From the NCBI GenBank assembly GCA_911728455.2, contig OU452223.1, forward strand, positions 7,958,174 to 8,022,173: 64,000 nt of DNA, written 5' to 3'. Origin of the DNA: Marthasterias glacialis. Its lineage: Eukaryota > Echinodermata > Asteroidea > Forcipulatida > Asteriidae. Position 1 is the stretch's first letter. Every line of letters begins with the position of its first letter. The notes under the pieces were generated by a model, which made no database searches, was not told the origin of the DNA, and was given only the letters and a program-made list of their open reading frames with translations. The position numbers and the translations under genes are program-made. Shown piece by piece: positions 1-19,975 of the stretch.

Positions 1-93
<93 letters not shown>

Positions 94-2304
94 TTAACAA
101 AGGAATTACAACTTTATTCCAAAAGCCATCAATGCAAAAATCCGCATTATATTAGTATGGTCTTGGCTCAAAACTCAACACATGATGTCAGTGTGACGCA
201 AATAGATCAATTGAAGAGCTTTCCATTAGTTGTTGACCTCGGTCCCAAATGACAGTGATTCTGCTGGACCAATCAAACTTCACCACATTTGATTAAATTC
301 TTATAAAAAAATTGCATTTTCTGCTTGTAAATTAAAAACGAAACTTCACTCACCTTTTGTGACGATAAGAAGGCCATTCCACTTGCCACATCTCTGGCAA
401 AGCTGACCATTGTCTTAGAGAGAGACTTACTCATACCATGTATGTTGGAGTAACCTGTACCAGTGTCTTGAGATCTAAACTCAATCAAAACGTTCTTCAG
501 GTCACCTTTACTGAGATATTCAACGATGACGTAGATGGGATCTGATGACAGAAATAACATGGATACCAAGAATCGGTAAAACTGCAATCAAATATTGCAG
601 GTCCTATTAGTGCCTTCCGGGTATTTTGAAGTGTGCGCCTAAAGTCCACGAATCACAAATGTAGATGTCAATTATTCAAACCAAAGCAGAGGGATTTTAA
701 AAGGGTACAAATTTCATCCTCTTTCTTCCACTTGTTTTGTTGTTAGAATGAACGCATCCCTCACTGCTGTGTCACCAATCTCTCCATGTGACACTTCTGC
801 ATCAATATCGTCCCTTTGCTTGGATAGATCTAATCGGGAATGAAGTTCTGTTTTAACAAGGTTGGAATATGATATTTCCGACGGATGGACTTAGTCAGCC
901 ATTTTGAAATGGTGTTGTGAAAATGTTTTAAAACTTCTTATTGATCGATCATTAAACTTAAGAGAGGCAAACTGATGTCGTTCTTTGTTTCTGTTTACCT
1001 TTCTCTTTACAGTACCCCAATAAACTGACCACGTGTGGATGTGAACCCACTTTCTTCATCAGGTCCAACTCCTGTAGGAGTTCAGTCTTTGCTTGTTCAT
1101 CAGCACCATCTGAAAAAAATTGTAAATCGCCGTACGTCATTTTGTTATTTCTATTGCGTAACATCAAATATCGTACTTTACATTGATGTCTGCTGATAAA
1201 CGAGCAACCGATCCATGCAAATGTCGACTGTACAATTGGCATGAATATTCAAACATTGTACGAACCAATGGTTACACGTGAATTGCTTAAACGCGCGAAA
1301 GACACAAATCGCCAACTTAAACGTGTCCCGATGTTTAAATACAAACGAGTTGTGTACCATGACGTCACTTTCTTTATACCTTTCAGTGTTTTGATGGCGA
1401 CCTTTGTGCGATTCCCATCTCCCATAATTCCTTGCGCTGTACCGAGAAGCACTCTCCCGAATGCTCCTCGCCCAAGCTCGTTCTCGATCACTATGAGATC
1501 TCGCGAGAAGGACAAATCGGGTCCTACATTGCCATACGCGGCTTCTTTGGGCAAAGTGGGACTGCCGGCCATGTTATCCTCTGTGATACTTTCATATACG
1601 GTGGGCGTGGTCATCACGCTCATCGGAACATCTGAAAGGAATCAAACGTGTACTTCAATGTCTAATCATGATTTTTATATTATATACAATTTTCAACAAT
1701 ATATGGACAAACATACAACCCTAATGTTGCAATGTTGCCGTATATTAGTTAGTTACGCCACTGTGTAAAGCTAGAAAATGTTGTTTCACATTTTAGTATT
1801 CAATATTCTAAAACTTTGTTGAAATAAAGCTGATTAATTTTTTTTTACTACTCTTTTGATTTTTCTTGTCAGGCAAACGGTATCTCCGTGGTCCTTCTTC
1901 TTGATCATCAACTCTGGAAAATAAAATAAAGAAATAATTCAACAAAATCTTGATAGACTAAGAGAGAAAGGAGAGCACAAATCTTATTCGCGCTGTGGTA
2001 ATAAACATCGAATCAGTTTGTACAATCAGAACTCAGTTACAGTGCAATTAAGTGAAATAAAAGATTGATATACATTACCCTTCAGCAGTGATCTTTTTAG
2101 TATCTTTATTGTATGTCGAGTGCTGCTTTCTATACCTTCTCCATAAGAAAGAGACAACAGCAAAACCAACAACCCCAATGACGATACCAGCCAAAAGAGA
2201 TCCGACACCGACAATTATTACTTCAACATTGCTGTGACTAGTGGCTATAACAAGATTTCACAGTGAGAGTGATAAATGGAGGGAATGAAATAGAATACAC
2301 TGTA

Positions 2305-2720
2305 TTATAACACCTCTTTCTTTGATTCTTTCAGTTGATTGGCCGAAAGTGTGTCACGTGGTGTTGTGTATTTTTACTCTTGCAATGCACACCGACCAAA
2401 AGAACTATTAAATAGTACTACCCAACGATAGCCTAGCAACCGATGTACTTTCAATTGGATACCCTGGTACCCTGACTGCATTGACTTCAAGTGTTTATTT
2501 AAATGAGCTGTGTGACAACCTCGAACCCGGTGAAACGATCAAATACGTGCATTTGAAATACGATATGAGAACGAAGGCAATAACATTAGTCTGGTACCCC
2601 TCTTTCTTTTTGTCAAGATTTCCTGCCAGATTTTATACAGTTGTTTGAAAATTGATTAGTACATACGCACAGTTTTTCAACAAATATTACCGAAAAATGG
2701 TTGACATTGGGGTGTTATAA
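2305..2720. mobile_element. MITE-like element in intron of RTK copy 1
   Basis: The interval is bounded by a perfect 10-bp inverted repeat, TTATAACACC at the left and its complement at 2711-2720. It is absent from copies 2-4, where the sequence runs on directly. The inner left end (TTGATTCT, GATTGG, GTCACGTG) resembles the element at 53701-53934, so both may belong to one family. No coding capacity was seen. Confidence 0.5.
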
Positions 2721-2835
2721 AACAAATATTGACTTCTTTATCTCGTGGCGTAGTAAAACTAGTCACTCTCGGTGATGCCCAGAACAGCCTATCTTCCCGA
2801 GGCGGAGTCGAGTGAAGATAGGATATTTGTATAGT

Positions 2836-2982
2836 AGACTATGGTGACTTTAAAAGGAACATCGCATATATTATATTGACGCCAATATTGGCGTCAATAT
2901 TCACGATTTGTACCCCAAGTCGCAAATATTGATGCCATTGTTGACGTCGTGCGATGTCCATTTAAAGCCGCCATACTAGACA
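2836..2982. repeat. Palindromic insertion with a 28-bp perfect palindrome at its core
   Basis: Positions 2873-2900 read the same on both strands (ATATTGACGCCAAT and its complement). Around it lie imperfect arms: GACTTTAAAAGGAACATCGC on the left pairs with GCGATGTCCATTTAAAGCC on the right. Just to the left (about 2799-2822) CCTATCTTC and GAAGATAGG form another short hairpin. The segment is absent from copies 2-4. A foldback MITE is the simplest reading. Confidence 0.55.
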
Positions 2983-3299
2983 CGTTTGGGTCGACATAAT
3001 GGTTTGTCGCACACGTGTAACAGAATAAGTGGATCTGACATAATTTTGTAAAATTGGTTGCAGGTCAAAATGGTCCACAAAGCAGTGGCTAATCATATTT
3101 TGACATGAGACATATTGTATTTGGCGCTGCTCTTTTGGCGACACGGCCTTTTTATTCATCTCCGGCTTTTCTGTATCGGTTCGTGAATTCTCTATCTGAA
3201 TGTGTCTTTCTGTATATTTTTACTGTCAGCAATGTCTCAAGTACCGTTCTTCACGTTTGGGTTGTTTTTCATCGTTTTTCTTACCCTCTCACGGAGTGT

Positions 3300-4580
3300 T
3301 AAAAGAATTCTGTGTGCCACCATCAGCATTGAGGGTGAGTTGCCGCCATTGATTTGTTATAACCGTGAATTTCTATTGAAACGGCGTGTATTTTCGACGC
3401 AGCCTGATTACAGTCATAATCCCCGAGGAATGCAAGCCCAGGGACATACCCACAAGTACCAGAGAGAGGTAGCAAAAGTAGCATTAGAAACCGATTATAC
3501 AAATCCAGATTTAGAACTCCACTTCCATCGTTGATACTTGGAAATGTGCAAAGCATCAGGATCAAATCTGATGAGCTGAGAGTCAATATTCAGTATCTTT
3601 CAGAATACCGCAACTCCAGCCTTATATGTCTGACCGAAACCTGGTTAACTGATACTGATCCCGACTCGACAGTCGACATAAATGGGTATACATTGCTTAG
3701 AATGGACAGAAATAAAGACTCACGGAAAAGTAAGGGCGGAGGTGTTTGTATGTTTATTAATGAAAAAAATATTGCAGTCCCTCACACATTACCGTCAAAC
3801 ATAAACTATGCACACCAGACATCGAACTTCTTGGGGATTACCTACGGCCATTTTACTTGCCAAGGGAAATTAACCAGTAAATGGTGTTTGTAGCGTACTT
3901 TCCACCTTCAGCATATACACAAATAGCAGTCGACATCATTCAAGAAATCATTTCTCAAACTGAAACCGAGAGACCAGATGCCGCCAAGTTTATTCTAGGT
4001 GATTTCAACATGTGTCTTTTATCTGATACCGGTACCGTACTATATGCCTGTACTTTTCACCAGTATGTCAATTGCCCGACCCGTCATACTGCCTGCTTAG
4101 ATCTCTGCTATACGGGAACATTGATGCGGCATGTCGAGCAAAGTCAATGCCTAGTTTAGGTAGTTCTGACCATAATATGATCCAGCTTATCCCAGTTTAC
4201 CAGACCAAGATGTGGAGAGAACCTGTAAGAATAATTCAACTGATGGTATGGTCATGTCAAGCAACCAAAGCACTGCAATGGTGCTTTATAATGTACAGAC
4301 TGGAACGTCTTCACTGACTCGGCGAATAGCCTTGATGAGTCGGTTGATGCAATGTCAGACTACATTCAGTTCTGCGTAGACACTGTGTGATCCCCCAATA
4401 GACTGTTAAGATTTTCCCAAATAATAAGCCTTGGATCACAAAAGACTTGAAAGAACTTTTAAATGAGAAAAAGATATTTTTCTACACTGGGACAAGGTAC
4501 GAACAAAAAGAGGTTAAAAAAAAGACTGAAACGTAAGAATAAAGAATGTAAAATGGCTTACAAATCCAGAATTGAACATT
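3300..4580 (+). mobile_element. Broken LINE (L2/CR1/Rex1-like) in intron of RTK copy 1
   Basis: Plus-strand translation shows the start of an AP-type endonuclease: LPSLILGNVQSIRIKSDEL, then LICLTETWL, KGGGVCMFIN, LRPFYLPRE, VFVAYFPPSAY and FILGDFN, in the order usual for L2/CR1/Rex1-type non-LTR elements. The frame changes several times (for example near 3810-3890) and stops interrupt it, and the reverse transcriptase is not recognisable, so this is a dead 5' portion. It lies in opposite orientation to the host gene. A basic stretch (KKRLKRKNKECKMAYKSRIE) at 4510-4575 matches the endonuclease/RT linker of such elements. Confidence 0.75.
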
Positions 4581-4670
4581 TTCTTGTGTCCTTAAGCAAG
4601 ACACTTAACCATTATTGCTGCGTCCTTCGGATGGGACGTAAAGCCGTGGGTCTCCGTTTACAAATATCTC
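4581..4670 (+). repeat. SINE/LINE tail-like fragment
   Basis: TTGTGTCCTTAAGCAAGACA followed by CTTAACC and then CCTTCGGATGGGACGTAAAG resembles the conserved tail of many animal SINEs and L2-type LINEs. The SINE at 60999-61340 has the same CCTTGAGCAAGGCACTTAACC block. It directly follows the LINE fossil and may be its 3' neighbour or a separate fragment. Confidence 0.5.
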
Positions 4671-5676
4671 GTATTGAAATCGACAATAAATTAATATTAG
4701 ACTCTTGTGCCGAATCCAAATTTAACAAGCTCTAACAATGTTTATTTTTCTTACGTAAGCTTAATTCTTTTAATGTGGATCATGCTATTGTTTTACAAAT
4801 CTATTTTACAGAGTATTTTAACATTTTGCTTAATTTGTGTGTTTGGAAACACGAGGCTAACAACATAATCGGTATTCAGCAGGCTGTGCAGGAAGACTTA
4901 AATATAAAACCCTCGTTTCTAATTAAACCAAATTAATCATTTCAGACAGCTGTCACCCACTTCACTTGAAATTCCAGAAAAGCATTAGAAGCCATTGTTT
5001 TCTCCAAAGAGCCATCAGGACCCGGAGGTATGGCAATTCCTTTGTCCTGGCAGTCATACAACGTTGAGCTGCTGTAACACTCGGTTCTAACTCAAATGTC
5101 CTTCTTGCCCGGATATTAAGTGATATTGTAATGTATCGTATTGTATTGGGTACAATGCTCAAAAAGCCACGACGTAAAAGCCGTGGTGATAAAAGTACAC
5201 CCAACTGAGACGTATATCCGCAACAAAAGAAAAAGGAATATTTTAGTTTTTCCGAATCCAATAGACCTTTATCATGGTGCAGCCATCTTGATTTTCTCCC
5301 ATTCAAACTAATGTAACAAAACCGAGGCTGGAAGGGCAAATAGTCTGGTTCCTTTTTGTATAATAAATATTAGCATATAATTATTACTCTTATTGGATAC
5401 AGGGAACATGACCAAGATGGTTGCAGCATGATAAAGGTTTATAGCAAGATATTTCTACATATTATGGGTAACTCACGAGTTGTACAAAAATGAACAGGTT
5501 CCAAGTCTGGTTATCACAAATATTCAAGAAGTTTGGTGGAATAACTTATAAAAGAGGTTTAATGTCAAAATCATTGCGCAGATTCATCTACTATATGAAT
5601 GTGCCGATATTTTTAAACGTAAACTGCCTGCGTGTTATAAAGATTGAATTGATTTGGAATTAATGAGTGTGCATAC
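4671..5676. other. Copy 1 intronic sequence, mostly unrecognised
   Basis: Stops accumulate in all frames and I see no gene. From about 5206 to 5255 and again from about 5495 the sequence rejoins the intron shared with copies 2-4 (CCGCAACAAAAGAAAAAGG, then CAAATATTCAAG). The (CAAA)n array present in the other copies is missing here. Confidence 0.5.
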
Positions 5677-6519
5677 CTGGACATAAGACACCCCCAACTC
5701 CAGCTGTTCCTGTTCCAAGGTTATTAGTAACTTCACATTTGACACAAGTGCAACCAAAATCATCATTGTTGTATGGTAAGGTCTTTCCAGGCTCTTGGGC
5801 AGTGTCATTCAGAAAGATTACATATTGAAGGGTAGTTATTGGATTAGCATCAGCTGAACAAGAAATGGTTTTCGTATTGTTCAGGTACTCCACTGACACC
5901 ACTGGTTTATCTGTAGATAAGAAACGTTGAATTTAAGATCACACATTGAATTTTATTCTGCGTTCCTTAGAGGCCATTTGAATCACTTCAAATAATATTC
6001 CCTTAATTAGTTTTCCCTTGTAAAAACACTTGTAAAAAAGAGCTGGTTTAAACTGAAATGTTACAAAATATTAATTTTTGTTAAAATGCAAATCCATACG
6101 ATCAAAAATGTTGGGGGAAAACGATTTTTAACCAAACTTTGTCTAATCTGCATACATCAATTTAGTCAAAGGTCATGAAAATCTTGACGGGGAAAAGGTG
6201 TAAAGGCAATACAGTTTCTGCCGTTTACAAGGACAGCTGCAGGTATGTGTCTCTATGTGTGCTAATTGTGTATGATATTATTTTTCAACAAACCACAAGG
6301 GAACTGACTGGGTAAAACAACTTTAAAGCTCTATTGCTGGATATTTGAAATAAAAAAAAATCCCCGTGCAGCCGCTTCCCAGGTTGTTTCCATAGAGCTA
6401 TACTATAACTCTGTGGTTTGTATCGTGAACTTGGGTGTGATCCCTGACTATACGGCAGTAGTCGTTTAAAAGAATGGCCTCTGACTGGTACCCCGAACAA
6501 AGATATTGACTAATAGGTA

Positions 6520-6581
6520 GACCGCCAAGGAGAGCGTAGGTACGTTAAGCTGGTGGTTGCAGGTTCAAATCCCGCTCCATC
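6520..6581 (+). repeat. tRNA-like remnant in RTK intron, copy 1 (internally deleted)
   Basis: Counterpart of the 73-bp tRNA-like sequence of the other copies. It keeps the B-box-like GGTTCAAATCC but has lost about 11 bases across the A-box region. It lies between the Ig2 and Ig3 exons. Confidence 0.5.
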
Positions 6582-7374
6582 AATTTTCTTTGTTCATCCC
6601 AAAATTCATATTATTTTTGCTCACACATTTGTCACATTTCCTTTCACGTCTGATTATCAACTGTTTTTAATGAACCATCTGTTTCTTTTTCTTATATTAT
6701 ATTATATTATAAACATGATTTGGTATTATTGTATACATTAAAATTACTTTTACTTACACTGTACATTGAGATTAAGTGATCCTGTTTGTACAGGGGTGAC
6801 TTGTTGTCCTGTAGTCCTGCATTCTAGAGACGCTCCATGGTCATCTTTTGTCGGAGTCAATGTCAGTGTGCTCGAAGTCTCAAACGTGTCTCCTGAACTA
6901 ATGGGTGAATCTTCAGTAACACCTGCTGTGATCTTCACGCTGTTCTTGTACCATTCTAGATCCACTGCTGGTCTGTAACCTGTAGCTGTACATCTCAGTG
7001 TGCTTTCTACACCTTCAGTCAGGATGACTGGATTACCTGAACTATCACCATCCAATGTGATGGTAGGAGTGTTTCCTTGGACTGGAGGAAGAATACAAGT
7101 TGAGCATTTAAAAAAAGAAAAAAAGAAAGCTGTAGCCAACTGAATGCAGCACGGGCTTATTGTACAAAACAATTATATTTTCATTTGTCTCCCATAATGG
7201 TTTTGACCATACTCTTCAAAAAAGTTTAATCGAAGAAAACAAAATGTTTAGTTGCAGATAAATTATCCACAGTGTATCAAATTGATTTGATGTGTTCGTG
7301 TTAAATAACTCTGCTGCATGTGGTAACAAACATTGTAGCAGAGGAATACTACTTTATGAACGAGTAGCACTTAC

Positions 7375-7687
7375 TTTCAACCCTGAATACTGCGTCTCCT
7401 GAATCTGGTGATATTTCACACGTATAAGTTCCTTCATCAGCAACCTGGGCGTTGGGTATGACAAGATCAACTTGTGTTGATGACGGTGAGTTGATCTCAA
7501 ACTTTCGGTATTTGTTGTATGCATCTCCAGGGAAAATACCATTCTGATCAGCAAATTGAAAGTATTCCTTCCCGCCATTGTCTAACCCCTGCTACAAATT
7601 CATCATTACTGCATTGCAGTGTTGCAGTTTGCCCTTGTAGTACAGATGTATCAACAGGTCCAACAAATACAGCTACAGTTACCGGCA
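7375..7687 (-). pseudogene. RTK copy 1 exon 2: Ig domain 1 with frameshift
   Basis: Same exon in copy 1 but 313 nt long. Aligned to copy 2, one base is added where copy 2 reads GGAATACTTACATTTGC. After it the reading frame runs into TGA within a few codons. Downstream of the shift the original frame still encodes ADQNGIFPGDAYNKY and the second cysteine region without further damage, so the lesion is recent, or is a sequencing or assembly error. Confidence 0.8.
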
Positions 7688-7773
7688 CTGGACAGCAAGA
7701 AACAATAACTATAAGTTAGGACACTTTCATTATTGTCTATATGAAAAAATGCATGTATTTCTTAAAACAGTTT

Positions 7774-8119
7774 GGCCGTAACTGAGAGGCCCCCGTATCG
7801 ATGTCCATGCCCCCCGGGTGCCCCCATTTGAAATATTGACTTTTGAGAATTAATAGTAGTTACTAGAGTAAAATGTTACATTTGGTAAGCTTTTGTGCAG
7901 TAATTACAACGGTTTTTTTGTAAACTATTTTTCTATTTTTACGCAGACAGTGTATTTGTTTTACCGCAATGCCAGATAGACGGAATAACAAGAGCGCTGA
8001 AAAGGGACTTGTTTAGGAAAAGTGAAAAATAATTTGTAATTGGCCAGAAGTGCCCCCCTGGAAAAAATGGTGCACCCCACTGTGCCCCCTATAATGTTAC
8101 CCATAGTTTCGCCGATGCA
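7774..8119. repeat. C/G-tract-rich repeat in RTK intron 1, copy 1
   Basis: Intron 1 of every copy holds about 350 bp flanked by an imperfect inverted repeat close to GGCGTAACTAAGGG, with internal runs such as GTGCCCCCCTGG and TGCCCCCTATAA. A non-autonomous DNA element is likely. Because it sits at the same site in all four copies it was there before the array expanded. The other copies are at about 19408-19757, 39032-39382 and 52467-52836. Confidence 0.45.
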
Positions 8120-8335
8120 GTTATTTGTGTCACTTGTCATAAGAAACTAGACTGTACATGATTATCATACAACCAGGAAACGTCAACATTTCTACAGAAC
8201 GCATTGCCCTTTATGAATGTACACATGTCGTGGTTTCTATGTTATTATAACATTTTAGTTATGTTACTTACCTGGTAGAATGCAAACACAGAACAGGACG
8301 CAATAAGAGATCATGACCACACGATTGTATTCCAT

Positions 8336-9950
8336 GCCGTATTTTATTACTTTATTGGTTGGTGTAGAGGTTGTATTGTACTTTACCCAAGTCTTCGACC
8401 TTTAAGAAAAATTGATTGCATTTATGTTTTTTAGCCAAGAGCAGGCAGTATTGCAATCAGCAACAAGGAAGTAATGTTATTGAAAGATTCGTTCCGTTTC
8501 ATTTCACTGAACTTTGCACCAACGCTGTTTAACATAATAACAGACATACCATCGACGGTGGCGTGGCGGGCAGTTAACTTGCTGGACACGTGCTGCAATA
8601 ACTATGTAATGCTTCTTGGTACGAATCGAAAGTGAAAGAGACCTGTATCTTCGTCGTAGGCCTATATGCCTATGTTTCCCCTCACAATATTCAAATAAAA
8701 CCATAAATAAATAGAAATAAAAAAGAAAAAGAACTGAAGAAAGAAATAACCTCAACACATGTTTCTTTGTTGCGGGCCTGCTTTTTGTGGTTATCAAGTT
8801 GATCGCACCCATCCAAAAATAAAAACACATTACACTAACGATAAGACGACGTGTTGTGATTCAAAAAGAAAAATCACCAAAATGAATAGTATTTTCCATC
8901 CAGTGATTGCTTATAATTGGAAAAAAAGGTCAAACCCTATGCTTTTTTACGACCTTATCAAATCCTCTGAAACTGTTGTTTATATTTGATTTTGTTATTA
9001 TTAAAAAATAAAAGGGCAACATTTCCCGTTAATTTAGTTACTGTGCCAGGTGAAGTAGGCCTACTTTGATTTTAATGATAAGATTTCAATAATAGAGTTT
9101 CTAATACATCAAACGTTTGGAAAATATAATAAAAACACAATAAAATAAATACAAATACGATGAACGGGTCATTAAATAAACTAATATTTTCCCTTGATGG
9201 TTAACAATCCTTTCATTGATCTTAGCGCTTAGTGAAACCGACTGCATGACCCATTAATAGTGCCTCTGTGGCTCACCTTCCCACCGCCGGCCCCGGCGAT
9301 CCCCCTCCCGTACCACACGTTGAATCGGGAGCCGCAGCAAAGAGTCCCGATTGGTCGGTTGCTATAATAATTATGCATGTTAGGTCACAAGAGTTCGTTT
9401 TATGTGCCACAACGCGTACATAAGCACACCATAGCGTTTGTACATGCCATGTTTATTAACTAATACAGATAAAACAGGGTCAAGACGCGAGGAATGAACG
9501 AAGTGGGACAGTGACTCGCGATTGTAGGTTAACAATTAAAAAAACACAGACATAAACACACTTTATTGATTTAAAATGACCGAAAGCAAAGAAAGTCAAT
9601 GAAACACAGTATAAAAGAAAATAAATAAAACACAAACATATAACAGTAAAAGCTAACCCAATACCAAAACACAGTACCCAAGAAAGTTGCAGATCGAGTC
9701 CATATAGCAGTAATAGCTCGTTCAAACCAGGCAATGAAAATAATGGGAGAGCACAACCAAAAGCTGATGCCCCTTGTACTGCTGTAGGCTGCTGTCTGAA
9801 GTCAATTTATAACAAGGGGTGACTATACACTCAAGGATTACTCAAGAGGCTAAATTAACCAAGAGTGAGAACAGTTATAGGAGAAACATAAACAGTGGAA
9901 AGGAAATCAACTCTAACGTAAATACAAGCTTTGTTCTACACATGTGAAGT
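8336..9950. other. Shared 5' flank of the RTK genes (copy 1 version) with empty LINE site
   Basis: Sequence upstream of copy 1, homologous to 19976-21538 and 39604-41149; only the first 360 bp recur upstream of copy 4. It should contain the promoter, but I can identify no reliable core element. Near 9899 the sequence runs AACAGTGGAAAGGAAATCAA without interruption; in the other spacers a LINE sits exactly here. Small open frames in this block are AT-rich and not conserved. Confidence 0.5.
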
Positions 9951-10202
9951 ATTGACAAACAGGTGGCCCATAATACTCTGTTATTGGCCAGAAACTCCCC
10001 TGTTGGCCACTAGTGTACATCAGCAGGTACCTTTAAAAATACCGTAGAAAAAGGACCCCACATGCATTACAATATTTACATGTATCTCAGATAGAAGTGA
10101 CCTTGGCAATTCTTATGGCGTCTGGAACTCAACACCATGCTGAACTTGCTAGTATTAGTATTACTACATAGTACATTACTACAGAGCACGAGTACTTTAC
10201 GC

Positions 10203-10446
10203 CGATCCCATAGAGTTATATATAAGAACTTGAGGGCGTACAAATCCATGCGACACGGCCCGACAAGGAGCATTTTTGACCATTGAGAAAATGGCGCGGA
10301 CCATTCATTTGCACTGGTCACTCATCAGTTTACACAGCAACCATTTTCTAAGTGGACATTCGACGCAATTCGCCCATGGTGGGTCAGCGGAGTTTTGTGC
10401 ATGACATCGCGAGTGCTAGTTGTTATATATAACTCTGTAGCCGATC
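10203..10446. repeat. Inverted-repeat MITE-like element, spacer 1/2
   Basis: The ends pair: GATCCCATAGAGTTATATATA at the left and its near complement (TTATATATAACTCTGTAG, GATCC) at the right, about 245 bp in all. Counterparts at 29916-30165 and 44240-44490 show the pairing better. It lies downstream of the RTK gene in each spacer. Confidence 0.5.
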
Positions 10447-10656
10447 CAACTTTCGTGTGAAACAGCCTGCGACCTAACATGTATAATGCATTTTATAACT
10501 GACCAATTAATAAATTAGCTCAGCCCAACTAAAGAAATGCAGATATTAGCCCATGTGCGACTAAAGACGCCCGCTCGTCAACGCACGACAAACAAATTCG
10601 TGCCACGAAAAATCACCTTTGACCGGCGCATGCGTTGTATGTAAACTATGTACGGA

Positions 10657-11342
10657 CCATTGATCTCCATTAATACTGACTGGATAGGACACGTTGCGCG
10701 CCATGCAGAAACACGCGCGTTTTGCAAGAGACTTTTACAAATTCAAAACGTGAGTCGTCAAACTACTCTGTATACGCAACGCAAACAAAATGAATGGAAC
10801 TTTGTTTTAGGCTTTGTGAGCAAAACAAGTCCCTTGCTTGCGTGTTTTCACTATGATGAAGGCAGGGGTCAATTTCGCAAAGCACTAAGATTCATCTTAA
10901 GATGAGTTGTCAGTATTACCACGGTAATTTGCAACGTGACATCACACTTTGCTTAGCAACTAAGAGTGATTGGCAGTTAAGATCAATCTTAGCTCTTTGT
11001 GAAATCGAAGACATTATGCAGATTCAGCATCGAACGTGTGTTGTAGCTGTTTTGACCTCAGTACGACCTTGATTTTTTGTCAAACTTAAAAATGAAAAAG
11101 TGAACTGCATTGGGCCTAATGGATACAATTAACAATAACTTATAAGTTTGCATTTGAGCCTTAAGTACAGGAAAGGAAACCCTTTCTGTACTGAAGGCTC
11201 ATATAGTGACGTCATACGCATAATGTCAACAAACCAGCCTTAAACCCTTTAGAGTGACTATGCGTACCGCGCCGTTGATCATTGAACGTGTACAAACACA
11301 CTCGACGTGTCCTATCCAGTTAGTAAGAATGGAGATCAATGG
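10657..11342. repeat. Element with 40-bp inverted ends, spacer 1/2 (contains a nested MITE)
   Basis: CCATTGATCTCCATT...ACTGGATAGGACACG at the left recurs inverted at 11300-11342, giving imperfect terminal repeats of about 42 bp around 686 bp. Inside lies a 138-bp foldback (10870-11007; arms beginning CAATTTCGCAAAG and CGATTTCACAAAG) and a hairpin at about 11157-11199 (AGTACAGGAAAGG against CCTTTCTGTACT). It is present in each spacer. It may be a non-autonomous DNA transposon with a second one inserted. Confidence 0.5.
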
Positions 11343-11532
11343 ACTGCATCAAGTCAATTTCACCAAACTCTTCCTAACTTAGGAATCATCCCGAAATTTA
11401 AGATGAATAATAGTGATTTGTATTGACATCACACTTTCTTTAGCAATTAAGATTGATTCACCTCATTCTAAAATTAGCGTTCAAATCCTACACAAAGCAA
11501 TCGTTGCAGTCGAAGATGATCTGCAGACGTCT

Positions 11533-11538
11533 TTTATT
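11533..11538 (-). other. Polyadenylation signal, RTK copy 2
   Basis: AATAAA on the minus strand about 75 nt after the stop codon. The same hexamer lies at 31250-31255 for copy 3 and 45576-45581 for copy 4, at equal distance from each stop. Confidence 0.55.
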
Positions 11539-11613
11539 TAAAGTGTTTTTTCTTGTTCCATTTCAAGATCTCGTATTTCATCTTCTTTTCTCTTGTGACT
11601 TGACAGCAAACTT

Positions 11614-19975
<8,362 letters not shown>

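Noticed and set aside
4962-5339. 125-codon minus-strand ORF
   Set aside because: No domain, no splice context, located in a disrupted intron of copy 1.
9480-9756. Small hydrophobic membrane protein
   Set aside because: The frame is AT-rich, overlaps another of similar size in a different frame, and is broken or altered in the homologous spacers.
10648-10905. 85-codon plus-strand ORF conserved in two spacers
   Set aside because: It lies inside an inverted-end repeat element and is disrupted in the third spacer near 44840, so conservation reflects recent duplication only.
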